Assembly (NCBI GenBank): GCA_022376515.1
Contig: WTXI01000130.1
Coordinates: 1 to 64,000, forward strand
From: Lactifluus volemus
Lineage: Eukaryota; Basidiomycota; Agaricomycetes; Russulales; Russulaceae
Length of the DNA: 64,000 bases
Reading direction: 5' to 3'
A program made the position numbers and the translations under genes. Numbering within the stretch: position 1 is the stretch's first letter; each line of letters begins with the position of its first letter. Below are positions 1 to 9,211 of the stretch, one piece after another. A model generated the notes under the pieces. That model was not told where the DNA came from and searched no databases. It saw nothing but the letters and a program-made list of their open reading frames with translations.

Positions 1-1138
1 CTCCATTCCGTTTTTGAAGACATCGTACAGGCTCTTGTCTCCTTTGAATGGCGTAGGTGGAATCCCTTTTAAGCCATTTCTTGGATGGGGGGCTGGTTGG
101 GCCCCGACTGCTGCAGCTGCCGCGCCTCCACCACCACCACCACCACCGCCACCACCACCACCTCCGCCTCCGCCACCGCCTCCACCTCCGCCACCGCCTC
201 CACCACCGCTCTGGCTTGGTCCAGCCATTGCCGTGGTTTGGGTTGGCTGCGTCAGAGTTGCTGAGCGGGTAAACATGGGGGTTGGTGAAGTGATGCTGAG
301 AGCACTCATGGCGTGGTCTATGGGGGTGATTGGTGTAATCATCCTGGGCTCTTCATTCTCTTGTGTGGGCGGGGGTGCTCTGGTTTGGCTGTCCTCAGAG
401 GAGGAGTTTGCTCCTGCTGAATCCTGTTGGGGGGACGTCGTCCCATCTTCATTCTCACTCTCGTCTTTGCTGGCTTCTGATGGCTGCATCGAGGGGGGGG
501 TTCTAGTTCGTTAAGGATGTAATCGTATTTAGTGAACTTCATGGTGGGGTCGGTCCAGTACTCGCTGTTCGACCAGTAGATGTTATACCACCGATTGTTG
601 ACGAATTCACAAGGCGACCTGTACTTGGTTCTCGACCCTGCTTCTTCGTGGTAGGAGTGATAGGTCGTTGGTTTCTGGTATAGTTGGTGCGTTTGTCTCC
701 TGTCTTCTAGGAACCTGATACTTCCTTTCTGTTCGATGGTTAGGTCGTCGTCCTCTCTGGGAATGACCCTGGTTCCGAGGTCGTCTTCGTTTGTATCCCA
801 GACAACGATTAAAGACCCGTCGTTATTCCTGTCCAGCCTTGCGTATGGAAGGCGATGTGATCCCCCGGTAGGTAGAGGATCAATGTGTTTCCTTGCTCAG
901 ATTGGAACAACTCTGTTCCCGCACCCAAGATTGTTTCTAGGTGTCCAATGGTGCGTACGCAGGGAATGCTGACTTCTTTCCAGCACCTTTGCTCCGATCT
1001 TCGTTTGGCGTTATACTGTCTCTGTATTGCCTCGTTCTTGTTCAAATGTGCGTCGATCAACAATTCTTTGATCCGCAGATAGGTTGGTTGTTGTAGATAG
1101 TCCCAAGTGGACATCTACTAGATAAGAGCTTCGGCTTT
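1..1138 (-). pseudogene. Chromovirus copy A: 5' gag region, inverted and cut by the window edge
   Basis: Read on the minus strand, this is a close copy of 1954-3094: a 101-codon upstream ORF (809-1114), then the start of Gag (ATG at 542), then the poly-glycine tract. The Gag frame is broken near 490-500 by a one-base length change in a C/G homopolymer relative to copy B, so downstream Gag is out of frame. The glycine tract (124-207) has 28 codons here against 24 in copy B. Only the 5' end of this inverted element lies in the window. Its LTR follows directly at 1139. I infer a dead copy of the same family as 1652-9210. Confidence 0.85.
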
Positions 1139-1655
1139 TGTTACGGCTCGACTGGGGCCGGGTCCCAACTAGGGTTCAAGTGGTCCTGGTCTCTCCTAAG
1201 ACCTAGGCTCAGGGTTACTCGAGGTAACGACGCGCAGAGCCCTGTGGTGTTGTAGCACAACCACCAAGCTTCAGTAGCCTTATTAGGGCGTGTAAGAGGG
1301 AAAGAGAAAAGAGGGGAAGGAGGAGATTAGAAGTTCTGTCTTTCAGGAGAGGGAAACAAGTCGATTCAGGTTAAAGCCGAAGCTGGGGTACAAGCTACCA
1401 GCGGAGGCCTACTTATACAGTTTATGCTAATTGTTCTACCAAACTAGGGTGGACAATAGGCATGGAGTCAAGAACAATAACGAACGCGAACAATAGAGAC
1501 TCGGGACAATAACACTGGACAGAACAGGACAAACAATAGGGACTCAGAACAATAGAATCAGTCAGCACAATAAGAGCCATGTGGAAGGGACGTCATCAGG
1601 ATGAGTAAGCGTGTGTAGGAAGCATAAGGTCCGACTTGTCCTGCATTCCGTAACA
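1139..1655 (-). repeat. Complete LTR of chromovirus copy A (inverted)
   Basis: This 517-bp block begins TGTTACGG and ends CCGTAACA, a perfect 8-bp terminal inverted repeat. It is the reverse complement of the LTR at 8690-9210, with scattered mismatches. It keeps the start-site segment whose complement (1373-1384) matches its own primer-binding segment just outside the LTR. It abuts a truncated LTR of copy B at a shared AACA. Confidence 0.9.
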
Positions 1656-1953
1656 ATTAGCGTACATTGTATAAGTAGGCCTCAGCTGGTAGCTTGTACC
1701 CCAGCTTCGGCTTTGACTCAAATCGACCTGTTTCCCTCTCTCCTGAAAGACAAAGACCCTCCTCTCCTCTTTCTCCCCTCCTTTTCTCTTACCCTCTTAT
1801 ACGCCCTAATAAGGCTACTGAAGCTTGGTGGTTGTGCTATAACACCACAAGGCTCTGCGCGTCGTTACCTTGGGTAACCCTGAGCCTAGGTCTTAGGAGA
1901 GACCAGAACCACTCGAGCCCTAGTTGGGACCCGGCCCTAGTCGAGCCGTAACA
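1652..1953 (+). repeat. Truncated 5' LTR of chromovirus copy B
   Basis: These 302 bp align end to end with 8909-9210 of the 3' LTR and finish CCGTAACA. The first ~219 bp of the LTR are missing. The break point lies on an AACA shared with the end of the inverted copy A LTR, a microhomology of four bases. Confidence 0.92.
1670..1714 (+). promoter_or_regulatory. LTR core promoter: TATA box and predicted start site
   Basis: TATAAG at 1670-1675 lies 33 bp before AGCTTCGGCTTT (1703-1714). That 12-mer is complementary to the bases just after the LTR, so transcription probably starts at or near 1703. The same pair recurs in the 3' LTR at 8927 and 8960. Confidence 0.7.
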
Positions 1954-1965
1954 AAAGCCGAAGCT
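1954..1965 (+). promoter_or_regulatory. Self-primer binding site
   Basis: AAAGCCGAAGCT directly follows the LTR and is the exact 12/12 reverse complement of 1703-1714, the predicted RNA 5' end. No tRNA-like TGG start is present. In Tf1/sushi chromoviruses the mRNA 5' end folds back and primes minus-strand DNA, which this arrangement fits. Copy A has the same pair. Confidence 0.8.
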
Positions 1966-1977
1966 CCTACCTAGTAG

Positions 1978-2283
1978 ATGTCCACTTGGGACTACCTACA
2001 ACAACCAACCTATCTGCGGATCAAAGAATTGTTGATTGACGCACATTTGAACAAGAACGAGGCAATACAGAGACAGTATAACGCCAAACGAAGATCGGAG
2101 CAAAGGTGCTGGAAAGAAGTCAGCATTTCCTGTGTACACACCATTGGACACCTAGAAACAATCTTGGGAGCAGGAACAGAGTTGTTCCAATCTGAGCAAG
2201 GAAACACACTGATCCTCTACCTACCGGGGGATCACATCGCCTTCCATACGCAAGGCTGGACAGGAATAACGACGGGTCTTTAA
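1978..2283 (+). CDS. Upstream ORF of chromovirus (101 aa), probable N-terminal Gag segment
   Basis: A 101-codon ORF starts 24 nt after the LTR and is kept in the same form in copy A (complement 809-1114). Its last ~15 residues overlap a different frame that stays open without stops into the Gag ATG at 2550. Gag proper is in the -1 frame relative to this ORF. Either the two are joined by frameshifting, or both copies inherited an old frameshift, or this is a separate small protein. No known domain is visible. It is rich in polar and charged residues. Confidence 0.55.
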   Translation: MSTWDYLQQPTYLRIKELLIDAHLNKNEAIQRQYNAKRRSEQRCWKEVSISCVHTIGHLETILGAGTELFQSEQGNTLILYLPGDHIAFHTQGWTGITTGL

Positions 2284-2549
2284 TCGTTGTCTGGGATACA
2301 AACGAAGACGACCTAGGAACTAGGGTCATTCCCAGAGAGGACGACGACCTAACCATCGAACAGAAAGGAAGCATCAGGTTCCTAGAAGATAGGAGACAAA
2401 CACACCAATTATATCAGAAGCCGACAACCTATCACTCCTATCACATAGAGGAAGGGTCAAGAACCAAGTACAGGTCCCCTTGTGAATTCATCAACAACCG
2501 GTGGCACAACATCTATTGGTCAAACAGCGAATATTGGACCGACCCCACG

Positions 2550-3959
2550 ATGAAGTTCACCAGATACGATTACATCCTTAACGAACTAGAGCTCCCCCCC
2601 TCTATGCAGCCATCAGAAGCCAGTGGAGACGAAAGCGACAACGAAGAGGGGACGACATCCCCCCAGCAAGACTCAGCAGGAGCAAACTCCTCCTCTGAGG
2701 ATAGCCAAAACAGAGCACCCCCGCCCACACAAGAGAACGAAGAACCCAGAATGATCACACCAATCACCCCCATAGACCACGCCATGAGTGCTCTTAGCAT
2801 CACTTCGCTGACCCCCATGTTTACCCGCTCAGCAACTCTGACACAGCCAACCCAAACTACGGCAATGGCTGGACCAAGCCAAGGCGGTGGTGGTGGCGGT
2901 GGTGGTGGCGGTGGTGGTGGCGGTGGTGGTGGCGGTGGCGGCGGCGGCGGAGGCGTGGCAGCTGCAGCAGTTGGGGCCCAACCAGTTGCCCCTCCAAGAA
3001 ACGGCCTAAAAGGGATTCCACCTACGCCGTTCAAAGGAGACAAGGGCCTATACGATGTCTTCAAAACCGAATGGAGGATGTACAAGGCCATCAATCGAAA
3101 TCACGACGACATGCTCATCCCCTACAATCGTGTCATGACGATGTTAGGGATGGTCAAAGGACCTTTGGTGTCAGCATGGGTACAAGACTACCTGGATACA
3201 ATCGAACAAGAAGTGGTCCAGCATGGGGAAAACGCAGAAATCCTCTGGGACAATTTCGAAAATGCTCTAGACGATGCCTTCAAAGATACTAACGAAGAAG
3301 ACGATGCAATCACGAGACTGGAGCATTTAGAAATGAAGAAAGGAAACCTAGCTCAGTATACGGCCGAATTCAACCGTCTCAGAAAGAAGGCGGGATGGGA
3401 CGCCGACAGCAGTGGCACCATCAGAATGTACAAAAGGGGACTAGACCTAGGGCTCCTCACCAGCATGCTCAAACAAGTAGGGGCCAACCCAACTACCATG
3501 AAGGATTGGCAGGAGCTGGCCACTCAGCACCACGACGCGTACCAACAACTGAAGCACGAAATCAGCTTCAGGAAGGACGTCCCTCGATGGGCCAGCCAAC
3601 TCATGGCCAAGAAGAAAGAGACCCCCCCTCAGAAAGATCCCTGGGCCATGGATATCGATGTCACCAGAACCGACTCGGCGAAAGCGGACGAAAAACAAAG
3701 GCTGAGAAAGGAGGGACGGTGTTTTTTCTGCAAAGAACAAGGACACCTCTCTAGGGATTGCCCTAAAAAGAAAGGACAAAACAATCCCAAACCACCACAG
3801 CAGCCCAAAGCTAGAGCCAGCAAGAAGGAGGATGACGAAACCACACAAGTTGGTGATGACGAGGATCCCATCCAAATGCTTAGGAACATCAGGGCCAAGA
3901 TTGGGAAAGGAGCCTTCAACGGCGCCTTGGATGGGCTGGTGGAAGAAGAGGATTTTTGA
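2550..3959 (+). CDS. gag: Gag polyprotein of chromovirus copy B
   Basis: 469 aa structural protein that packages element RNA into virus-like particles. An acidic, Ser/Gly-rich N-terminus leads into 24 consecutive glycines encoded by a GGN microsatellite (2883-2954). A retrotransposon Gag (capsid-like) domain covers roughly residues 150-350. One canonical zinc knuckle CX2CX4HX4C follows at about residues 391-404 (CFFCKEQGHLSRDC), then a Lys/Pro-rich and acidic tail. The first ATG of the long frame is used, but the frame is open upstream, so a longer form fused to the preceding ORF is possible. The stop TGA (3957-3959) lies in the region where pol is already open in the -1 frame. Confidence 0.9.
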   Translation: MKFTRYDYILNELELPPSMQPSEASGDESDNEEGTTSPQQDSAGANSSSEDSQNRAPPPTQENEEPRMITPITPIDHAMSALSITSLTPMFTRSATLTQPTQTTAMAGPSQGGGGGGGGGGGGGGGGGGGGGGGGVAAAAVGAQPVAPPRNGLKGIPPTPFKGDKGLYDVFKTEWRMYKAINRNHDDMLIPYNRVMTMLGMVKGPLVSAWVQDYLDTIEQEVVQHGENAEILWDNFENALDDAFKDTNEEDDAITRLEHLEMKKGNLAQYTAEFNRLRKKAGWDADSSGTIRMYKRGLDLGLLTSMLKQVGANPTTMKDWQELATQHHDAYQQLKHEISFRKDVPRWASQLMAKKKETPPQKDPWAMDIDVTRTDSAKADEKQRLRKEGRCFFCKEQGHLSRDCPKKKGQNNPKPPQQPKARASKKEDDETTQVGDDEDPIQMLRNIRAKIGKGAFNGALDGLVEEEDF

Positions 3960-6900
3960 ATGGCTCGACCCGTGCAGCCTGGGTGCGAGCCCGTCTTACT
4001 CAAATATGTCGTATCTCGAGAACCAATACACTGGACGTTCCCCTATCGTTCACGAGCGCGACCAAGACGGCTGCCGAAAAAGCATTACTCGACAGTGGTG
4101 CTACAGAAAACTTCATCGACCCAAGAATGGTGGAAAAACTGGGCTTGGGATCCATAGACCTCCAGGAGCCACGAACGGTGTTCAACGTGGACGGGACAGA
4201 AAATCAAGATGGTAAAATCACCAGCTACTGTCTCCTCAACATCCTCAAGGGACGCAAGGAAGCCGCACAAGTATTCTACATTACAAATTTAGGCGAAGAT
4301 CGAATTATCTTGGGGTACCCCTGGCTACGGGAGTTCGACCCACAGATCAATTGGAAAGAAGGAAAAATCCGAGGCCCACCCATTAAACTCTCCACTACGG
4401 GACGGAGCTGGAAGCTAAAATGGGCGGCACGAAGAATGAAAGTGTGTAAATCAAGCTTCAGCCAGCAATGGGCACAGCGAGAAGGGAAGGGACAAAGCAA
4501 GGTGACGGTCCCAGAACAATTCCAAAAGTATGTCAAAGTATTCTCGGAAGAAGAGGCAAAACGTTTCCCCCCTTCGCGCCCAGAGGACCTGGTTATCACG
4601 CTGCTGCCGGATGCGCCAAAGACCATCAATTGCAAAACCTACAAGCTAACAGCGGAAGAAACCAAGTCCATGAGAACGTTCCTTGCTGAACAGCAAGCCA
4701 AAGGGTATATCACGAGGTCGAAATCCGCATGGTCTAGCCCCTTCTTCTACATCAAGAAGCAGGACGGAAAGCTACGACCAGTTTACGACTACCGAAAAGT
4801 GAACGAATGGACGGTGAAAGACGTGTATCCCCTCCCCCGCATCGACACCATCTTTGACCAAATGGGAGATGCCAGACTGATGTCCAAGTTTGACATCAGA
4901 GACGGATACTACAACATTCGAATTCATCCGGATAGCCAATGGATCACGGCAGTAAAAACGGATGAAGGGTTGTTCGAAGCTAAAGTCATGCCCTTTGGGT
5001 TGTGCAACGCACCTGCGGCCTTCCAGAGGATGGCGGACCGCATCTTTGCTGATCTAAAAAAGAAATACCCTCGCTGGGTTCATTGGTACCTGGACGACTT
5101 CCTCATCGTGACCCCTGACGACCCCGAATTACACGACCAAATCACCAAAGAATACCTGGAAATTCTGGAAAGGGAGTCACTCTTCCTGAAACCAGAGAAG
5201 TGCCAGTTCGCCAAAAAGGAAATCGAGTTTCTGGGATACGTAATCGACCAAGGCACTATTCGCATCGACCCGAGCAAGAAGCACGGGCTAGAGGAGTGGC
5301 CACGCCAACTGAAGTCAGTGCGAGAAGTCCGCAGTACGCTCGGAGTCTTGGGCTACCAACAGCAGTTCATTCCGGGATTCGCCAATGTCGCTAGACCCCT
5401 AACCAACCTATTGAAAAAGACGACCAAGTTCGAGTGGACGGAAGAATGTACGCAAGCAGTGGATCAACTAATCAAGGCAGTCACTAGCGATCCGGTCCTA
5501 CAAAGACCTAACCTGACGAAGCCATTTGTCTTGGAAGTTGATGCGTCACAATACGCCAGTGGAGCGATTCTCCATCAACCCGACCAGGATCAGAAACTGC
5601 GCCCTGTGGGCTATTATTCGCGAACATTCAACCAAGCAGAAAGAAATTACGACATCCACGATCGGGAGCTATTAGCAATGATCCGAGGGCTGGAACACTG
5701 GCGGCACCTGCTACTGAGCTCCCCACACGTTGTCACTATCGTCAGCGACCATGCCAACCTCCAATACTATAGAGAAGCTCACAAGATCAGTCGACGGGTG
5801 GCGCGCTACATACCTAAGATGGCAGAATACAACATGAAAATTGTACATCGACCAGGAAAGACTAATAAAGCCGATCCGTTATCACGACGACCAGGATGCG
5901 ACCAAGGGGAGAATGACCACGAAGACGTGCTAGTCCTGCCTCCCGAGCTTTTTGTACGTCTCTTCACCGAAGAACAGTCACTGGAACGGGAAGTAGAACG
6001 TGCCCAGGAGAAATACCAGCAACAGCTGGAAGAATGGACAAAAACAGAAGGAGTGCGAAAGCAGCGGACATGCTTTGGAACCAAGTGGTATCACCACGAC
6101 CGGCTGGCGGTCCCAGAAGACCCCACAGTACACCGAAGCATCCTGCAAATGTACCACGATCACAAGACGGCAGGGCACCCAGGGATCATGAGAACTTGGT
6201 CCACGATAGCCAAAGATTACTGGTGGCCCACAATGAGAACATTCGTCACCAGGTATGTGCAAGGATGCGCGACCTGTCAAAGCACCAAAAGCGGCACCAC
6301 CCGGCCAAAAGTCCCGCTTGTACCCATTCCCCCCAAACAAAGCCACGCTCCATACTCCACGATCGCGTTGGACCTGATCACAGACCTTCCAGAATCTCAG
6401 GGCTATGATAGCATTTTAACGATCACGGACCACGACTGTAGCAAAGCCGCCTTCTTCATTCCCTGCAACAAAACCATTGATAGCGAGGGGATTGCGACGT
6501 GTTACGCCAAAGAGGTGTTCCCCCACTACGGACCCCCAAAGCGAGTAATCTCGGACCGCGACCCGCGTTTCGCTTCCAAATGGACAAAAGAGTTGTGCAG
6601 ACAGTTAGGAATCGATCAGAACATCAGTACGGCATACCACCCCCAAACAGATGGCCAATCCGAACGAACAAATCAGTGGCTGGAGCAGTACTTGCGCGTC
6701 TATGGGAACTTCCATCAGAACGACTGGGTCAGCTGGCTACCGCTGGCACAATTCGTGCATAACTCGTGGCTCAACGAGACAACGAAGCAAACGCCGTTCG
6801 ATTTGCTGATGGGACACACCCCCACGGTGTGGCAAACAGAAAAGGAAGGCAAGATGCCGGCAATCGAGCGGCGCAAAGATTATCTGATGGAAAAACGTAA

Positions 6901-8653
6901 TCGAGCGCACCAGGCAATCCAACGGGCGCAGGATCTCCTCCAGAAGCGGAACGTGCGAAAGAAGGGCAAACGAGCGTATGAGCCCTTCAAGGAGGGAGAC
7001 CAAGTCTGGCTAGACGGGAAGAATCTCAAAACGTCACACCCCTTCGCGAAATTAGCCCCAAAACGATACGGCCCGTTCCCAGTAGTCCAGGTGATCAACC
7101 CGGTGGTTTTCAAGCTGAAACTCCCGGATCAGTGGCGTCAAAAACGTGTCCACCCAGTCTTCCATGCGTCTCTTCTATCCCCATATAAGGAGACGGAGGA
7201 GAATGGGCAAACCTTTACGGAACCAGCCCCAGACGTAGTAGAAGGAGAGGAAGAGTATGAGGTCGAACAAGTGTTGGACTCCAGACGAAAAGGGCGTGGC
7301 AAGGGGCGTCTCGAGTATTTCCTGAAATGGGAAGGATACCCACACGCTCATAACACCTGGGAGCCAGCTGATCAAGTGCATGCGGACGACTTGGTGGAAG
7401 AATTCCACAAACAGAACCCAACAAAAGCTAGAAAGACTATAATAAGACGTGGGAGGATGGGTAACAGACAATGCAGCTTCGCTCCCTCTTTCAAGAGCCC
7501 AACGAACCTCCTTTCCTCGTCCCCCACTTCCGCGAGTTCTTCCTCAAGCGACAAATCCACATCACCTACGCCCATCATAGCGAACACAAGCACTACTGTC
7601 GGGAGAGCATCTGCGCTTCCCATTACTAATTCCCCTGTCACCTCGCTCCCTTACACTTGGGAAGAGATCCAATCTGCGAACCTCGACCTCTCCCTTCCTC
7701 AAATCTTCCAAGCTTCCCGGGCAGACGCCGACTTCTTTGATCCCAAGCGAGAACATCGCACCTCCCCCGGCTCCTTCATCGTTGATTATCGCCAAGTCCG
7801 GCTCGTGTGTCTGGGGATTCTGTATGACTGGCCAGTGGGGCGCGAAAGCAACTACGAGTGGCCTTACAATCCCTATAAGTACTACGAGGATACCCGACAG
7901 TGTCTTCACTGCCTTTTCGACTTCAAGTGGAGAAGGGACCACCCCGGAGCCCAGAAACGCACCCGCATCTTTACTGACGGCCGTAGCACCATGGTTGCCC
8001 AAAGGCTGGGTGACTTCGCTAGACCAGAAACCCCTGAAGAAGAGTGGTTCGAGGAAGACGACGAAGGCAAGCTACAGATCAACCTCCTTCGTGCTCCAAC
8101 GACCCCCGCTGTCGTGGCGGCGCAGACAGATGGTTGGGTCCCGGATCCGCCCCCTCAGACCCGCAGTATTGGCACCCAGACGACCCCAGTTAGCACGCAG
8201 GACGAAGCCATTCAAGCGTTCCCCGCCTACGGGACCACCGAGTATTGGCTCGACCAGAGGGACGGTAATCCCCGGGGTCCTCAGCAGAGAGATCGGGATA
8301 TGGAACCACGAGCACGCCTTGCTCTTCACCCACACGGACTTGATCGCCTGGGACTTGATTCCGGAGGTCTTCAGAGATTCGATTTTCCAAATGACTCTAC
8401 GCCGCGTAGAGAACTAAAACATTGCCGCTTCCACGACAGGATGATGACCCACAACAGTGACGGCTGCTCCTTCCCTCACTTCTCCTGTATGCCAGGGCTG
8501 GGAGTGTGCCGCGTCCCTGAAGACCACATATGGCACGGTGGAGGGTGTCTTTTGGATGGCACTGCGGACGAGATCAAGAAGAAGCGCAAGCAGATGGAAG
8601 TACTAGACACTTGTGTCTCAGGCCCGTCCCAGTCACGACGTAAAACTGACTAG
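3884..8653 (+). CDS. pol: Pol polyprotein of chromovirus copy B with C-terminal Cys/His extension
   Basis: The frame is -1 to Gag, open from 3884, with no early ATG, so expression probably needs -1 frameshifting. Numbering from 3956 gives about 1565 residues: aspartic protease with LLDSGAT at ~46; reverse transcriptase with YLDD at 378-381; RNase H (LEVDAS, ~527); integrase zinc-binding HHCC (~735-775); DDE core with D in ALDLITD (~805), D in SDRDPRF (~867) and E in SERTNQW (~902); GPY/F motif (~1038); chromodomain (~1100-1153) with FLKWEGY and NTWEP. About 400 further residues follow: a Ser-rich linker, a region with YDWPVGRESNYEWPYNPY, and a Cys/His cluster ending CRVPEDHIWHGGGC (8507-8548). 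All catalytic residues appear present. The role of the extension is unknown. Confidence 0.93.
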   Translation, partial: EHQGQDWERSLQRRLGWAGGRRGFLNGSTRAAWVRARLTQICRISRTNTLDVPLSFTSATKTAAEKALLDSGATENFIDPRMVEKLGLGSIDLQEPRTVFNVDGTENQDGKITSYCLLNILKGRKEAAQVFYITNLGEDRIILGYPWLREFDPQINWKEGKIRGPPIKLSTTGRSWKLKWAARRMKVCKSSFSQQWAQREGKGQSKVTVPEQFQKYVKVFSEEEAKRFPPSRPEDLVITLLPDAPKTINCKTYKLTAEETKSMRTFLAEQQAKGYITRSKSAWSSPFFYIKKQDGKLRPVYDYRKVNEWTVKDVYPLPRIDTIFDQMGDARLMSKFDIRDGYYNIRIHPDSQWITAVKTDEGLFEAKVMPFGLCNAPAAFQRMADRIFADLKKKYPRWVHWYLDDFLIVTPDDPELHDQITKEYLEILERESLFLKPEKCQFAKKEIEFLGYVIDQGTIRIDPSKKHGLEEWPRQLKSVREVRSTLGVLGYQQQFIPGFANVARPLTNLLKKTTKFEWTEECTQAVDQLIKAVTSDPVLQRPNLTKPFVLEVDASQYASGAILHQPDQDQKLRPVGYYSRTFNQAERNYDIHDRELLAMIRGLEHWRHLLLSSPHVVTIVSDHANLQYYREAHKISRRVARYIPKMAEYNMKIVHRPGKTNKADPLSRRPGCDQGENDHEDVLVLPPELFVRLFTEEQSLEREVERAQEKYQQQLEEWTKTEGVRKQRTCFGTKWYHHDRLAVPEDPTVHRSILQMYHDHKTAGHPGIMRTWSTIAKDYWWPTMRTFVTRYVQGCATCQSTKSGTTRPKVPLVPIPPKQSHAPYSTIALDLITDLPESQGYDSILTITDHDCSKAAFFIPCNKTIDSEGIATCYAKEVFPHYGPPKRVISDRDPRFASKWTKELCRQLGIDQNISTAYHPQTDGQSERTNQWLEQYLRVYGNFHQNDWVSWLPLAQFVHNSWLNETTKQTPFDLLMGHTPTVWQTEKEGKMPAIERRKDYLMEKRNRAHQAIQRAQDLLQKRNVRKKGKRAYEPFKEGDQVWLDGKNLKTSHPFAKLAPKRYGPFPVVQVINPVVFKLKLPDQWRQKRVHPVFHASLLSPYKETEENGQTFTEPAPDVVEGEEEYEVEQVLDSRRKGRGKGRLEYFLKWEGYPHAHNTWEPADQVHADDLVEEFHKQNPTKARKTIIRRGRMGNRQCSFAPSFKSPTNLLSSSPTSASSSSSDKSTSPTPIIANTSTTVGRASALPITNSPVTSLPYTWEEIQSANLDLSLPQIFQASRADADFFDPKREHRTSPGSFIVDYRQVRLVCLGILYDWPVGRESNYEWPYNPYKYYEDTRQCLHCLFDFKWRRDHPGAQKRTRIFTDGRSTMVAQRLGDFARPETPEEEWFEEDDEGKLQINLLRAPTTPAVVAAQTDGWVPDPPPQTRSIGTQTTPVSTQDEAIQAFPAYGTTEYWLDQRDGNPRGPQQRDRDMEPRARLALHPHGLDRLGLDSGGLQRFDFPNDSTPRRELKHCRFHDRMMTHNSDGCSFPHFSCMPGLGVCRVPEDHIWHGGGCLLDGTADEIKKKRKQMEVLDTCVSGPSQSRRKTD

Positions 8654-8673
8654 GGTGGCAGGTGGGACTGCCT

Positions 8674-8689
8674 TCTAGAGAGGGGGTAT
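8674..8689 (+). promoter_or_regulatory. Polypurine tract of copy B
   Basis: AGAGAGGGGG directly precedes the TGTTACGG start of the 3' LTR, the expected place for plus-strand DNA priming. Confidence 0.75.
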
Positions 8690-9210
8690 TGTTACGGAAT
8701 GCAGGACACGTTGGACCCTATGCTTCCCTAACGCGCTTACTCATCCTGATGACGTCCTGTCCACATCGCCTCTATTGTGCTGACTGTTCTATTGTTCTGA
8801 TTGCGCTATTGTCTGTCCCAGTTTGTCCAGTGTTATTGTTCCGAGTCTCTATTGTTCTCGCGTCCTATTGTCTTGACTCCCTGCTTATTGTCCACCCTGG
8901 TTTGGTAGAACAATTAGCGTACATTGTATAAGTAGGCCTCAGCTGGTAGCTTGTACCCCAGCTTCGGCTTTGACTCAAATCGACCTGTTTCCCTCTCTCC
9001 TGAAAGACAAAGACCCTCCTCTCCTCTTTCTCCCCTCCTTTTCTCTTACCCTCTTATACGCCCTAATAAGGCTACTGAAGCTTGGTGGTTGTGCTATAAC
9101 ACCACAAGGCTCTGCGCGTCGTTACCTTGGGTAACCCTGAGCCTAGGTCTTAGGAGAGACCAGAACCACTCGAGCCCTAGTTGGGACCCGGCCCTAGTCG
9201 AGCCGTAACA
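8690..9210 (+). repeat. 3' LTR of chromovirus copy B (complete)
   Basis: 521 bp, TGTTACGG...CCGTAACA. It contains TATAAG at 8927 and the start-site 12-mer at 8960-8971. Its last 302 bp match the truncated 5' LTR. The base after it (9211) resumes a chromodomain coding sequence of another element. Confidence 0.93.
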
Positions 9211-9211
9211 G

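Larger units (their letters stand above)
1652..9210 (+). mobile_element. Ty3/Gypsy chromovirus copy B (Tf1/sushi-type self-priming)
   Basis: Order: truncated 5' LTR (1652-1953), self-priming site, upstream ORF, gag, pol with protease, RT, RNase H, integrase and chromodomain, a long C-terminal extension, polypurine tract, complete 3' LTR. Gag and Pol are open throughout, so proteins could still be made. Loss of about 219 bp of U3 from the 5' LTR leaves the TATA box. The element is inserted within the chromodomain codons of another chromovirus (9212 onward). The left target flank is replaced by copy A, so no target duplication can be tested. Confidence 0.93.

Noticed and set aside
14..514. Plus-strand frame with a long proline run
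   Set aside because: It is the antisense of the Gag poly-glycine tract of copy A and a repeat artefact; the same shadow occurs opposite copy B.
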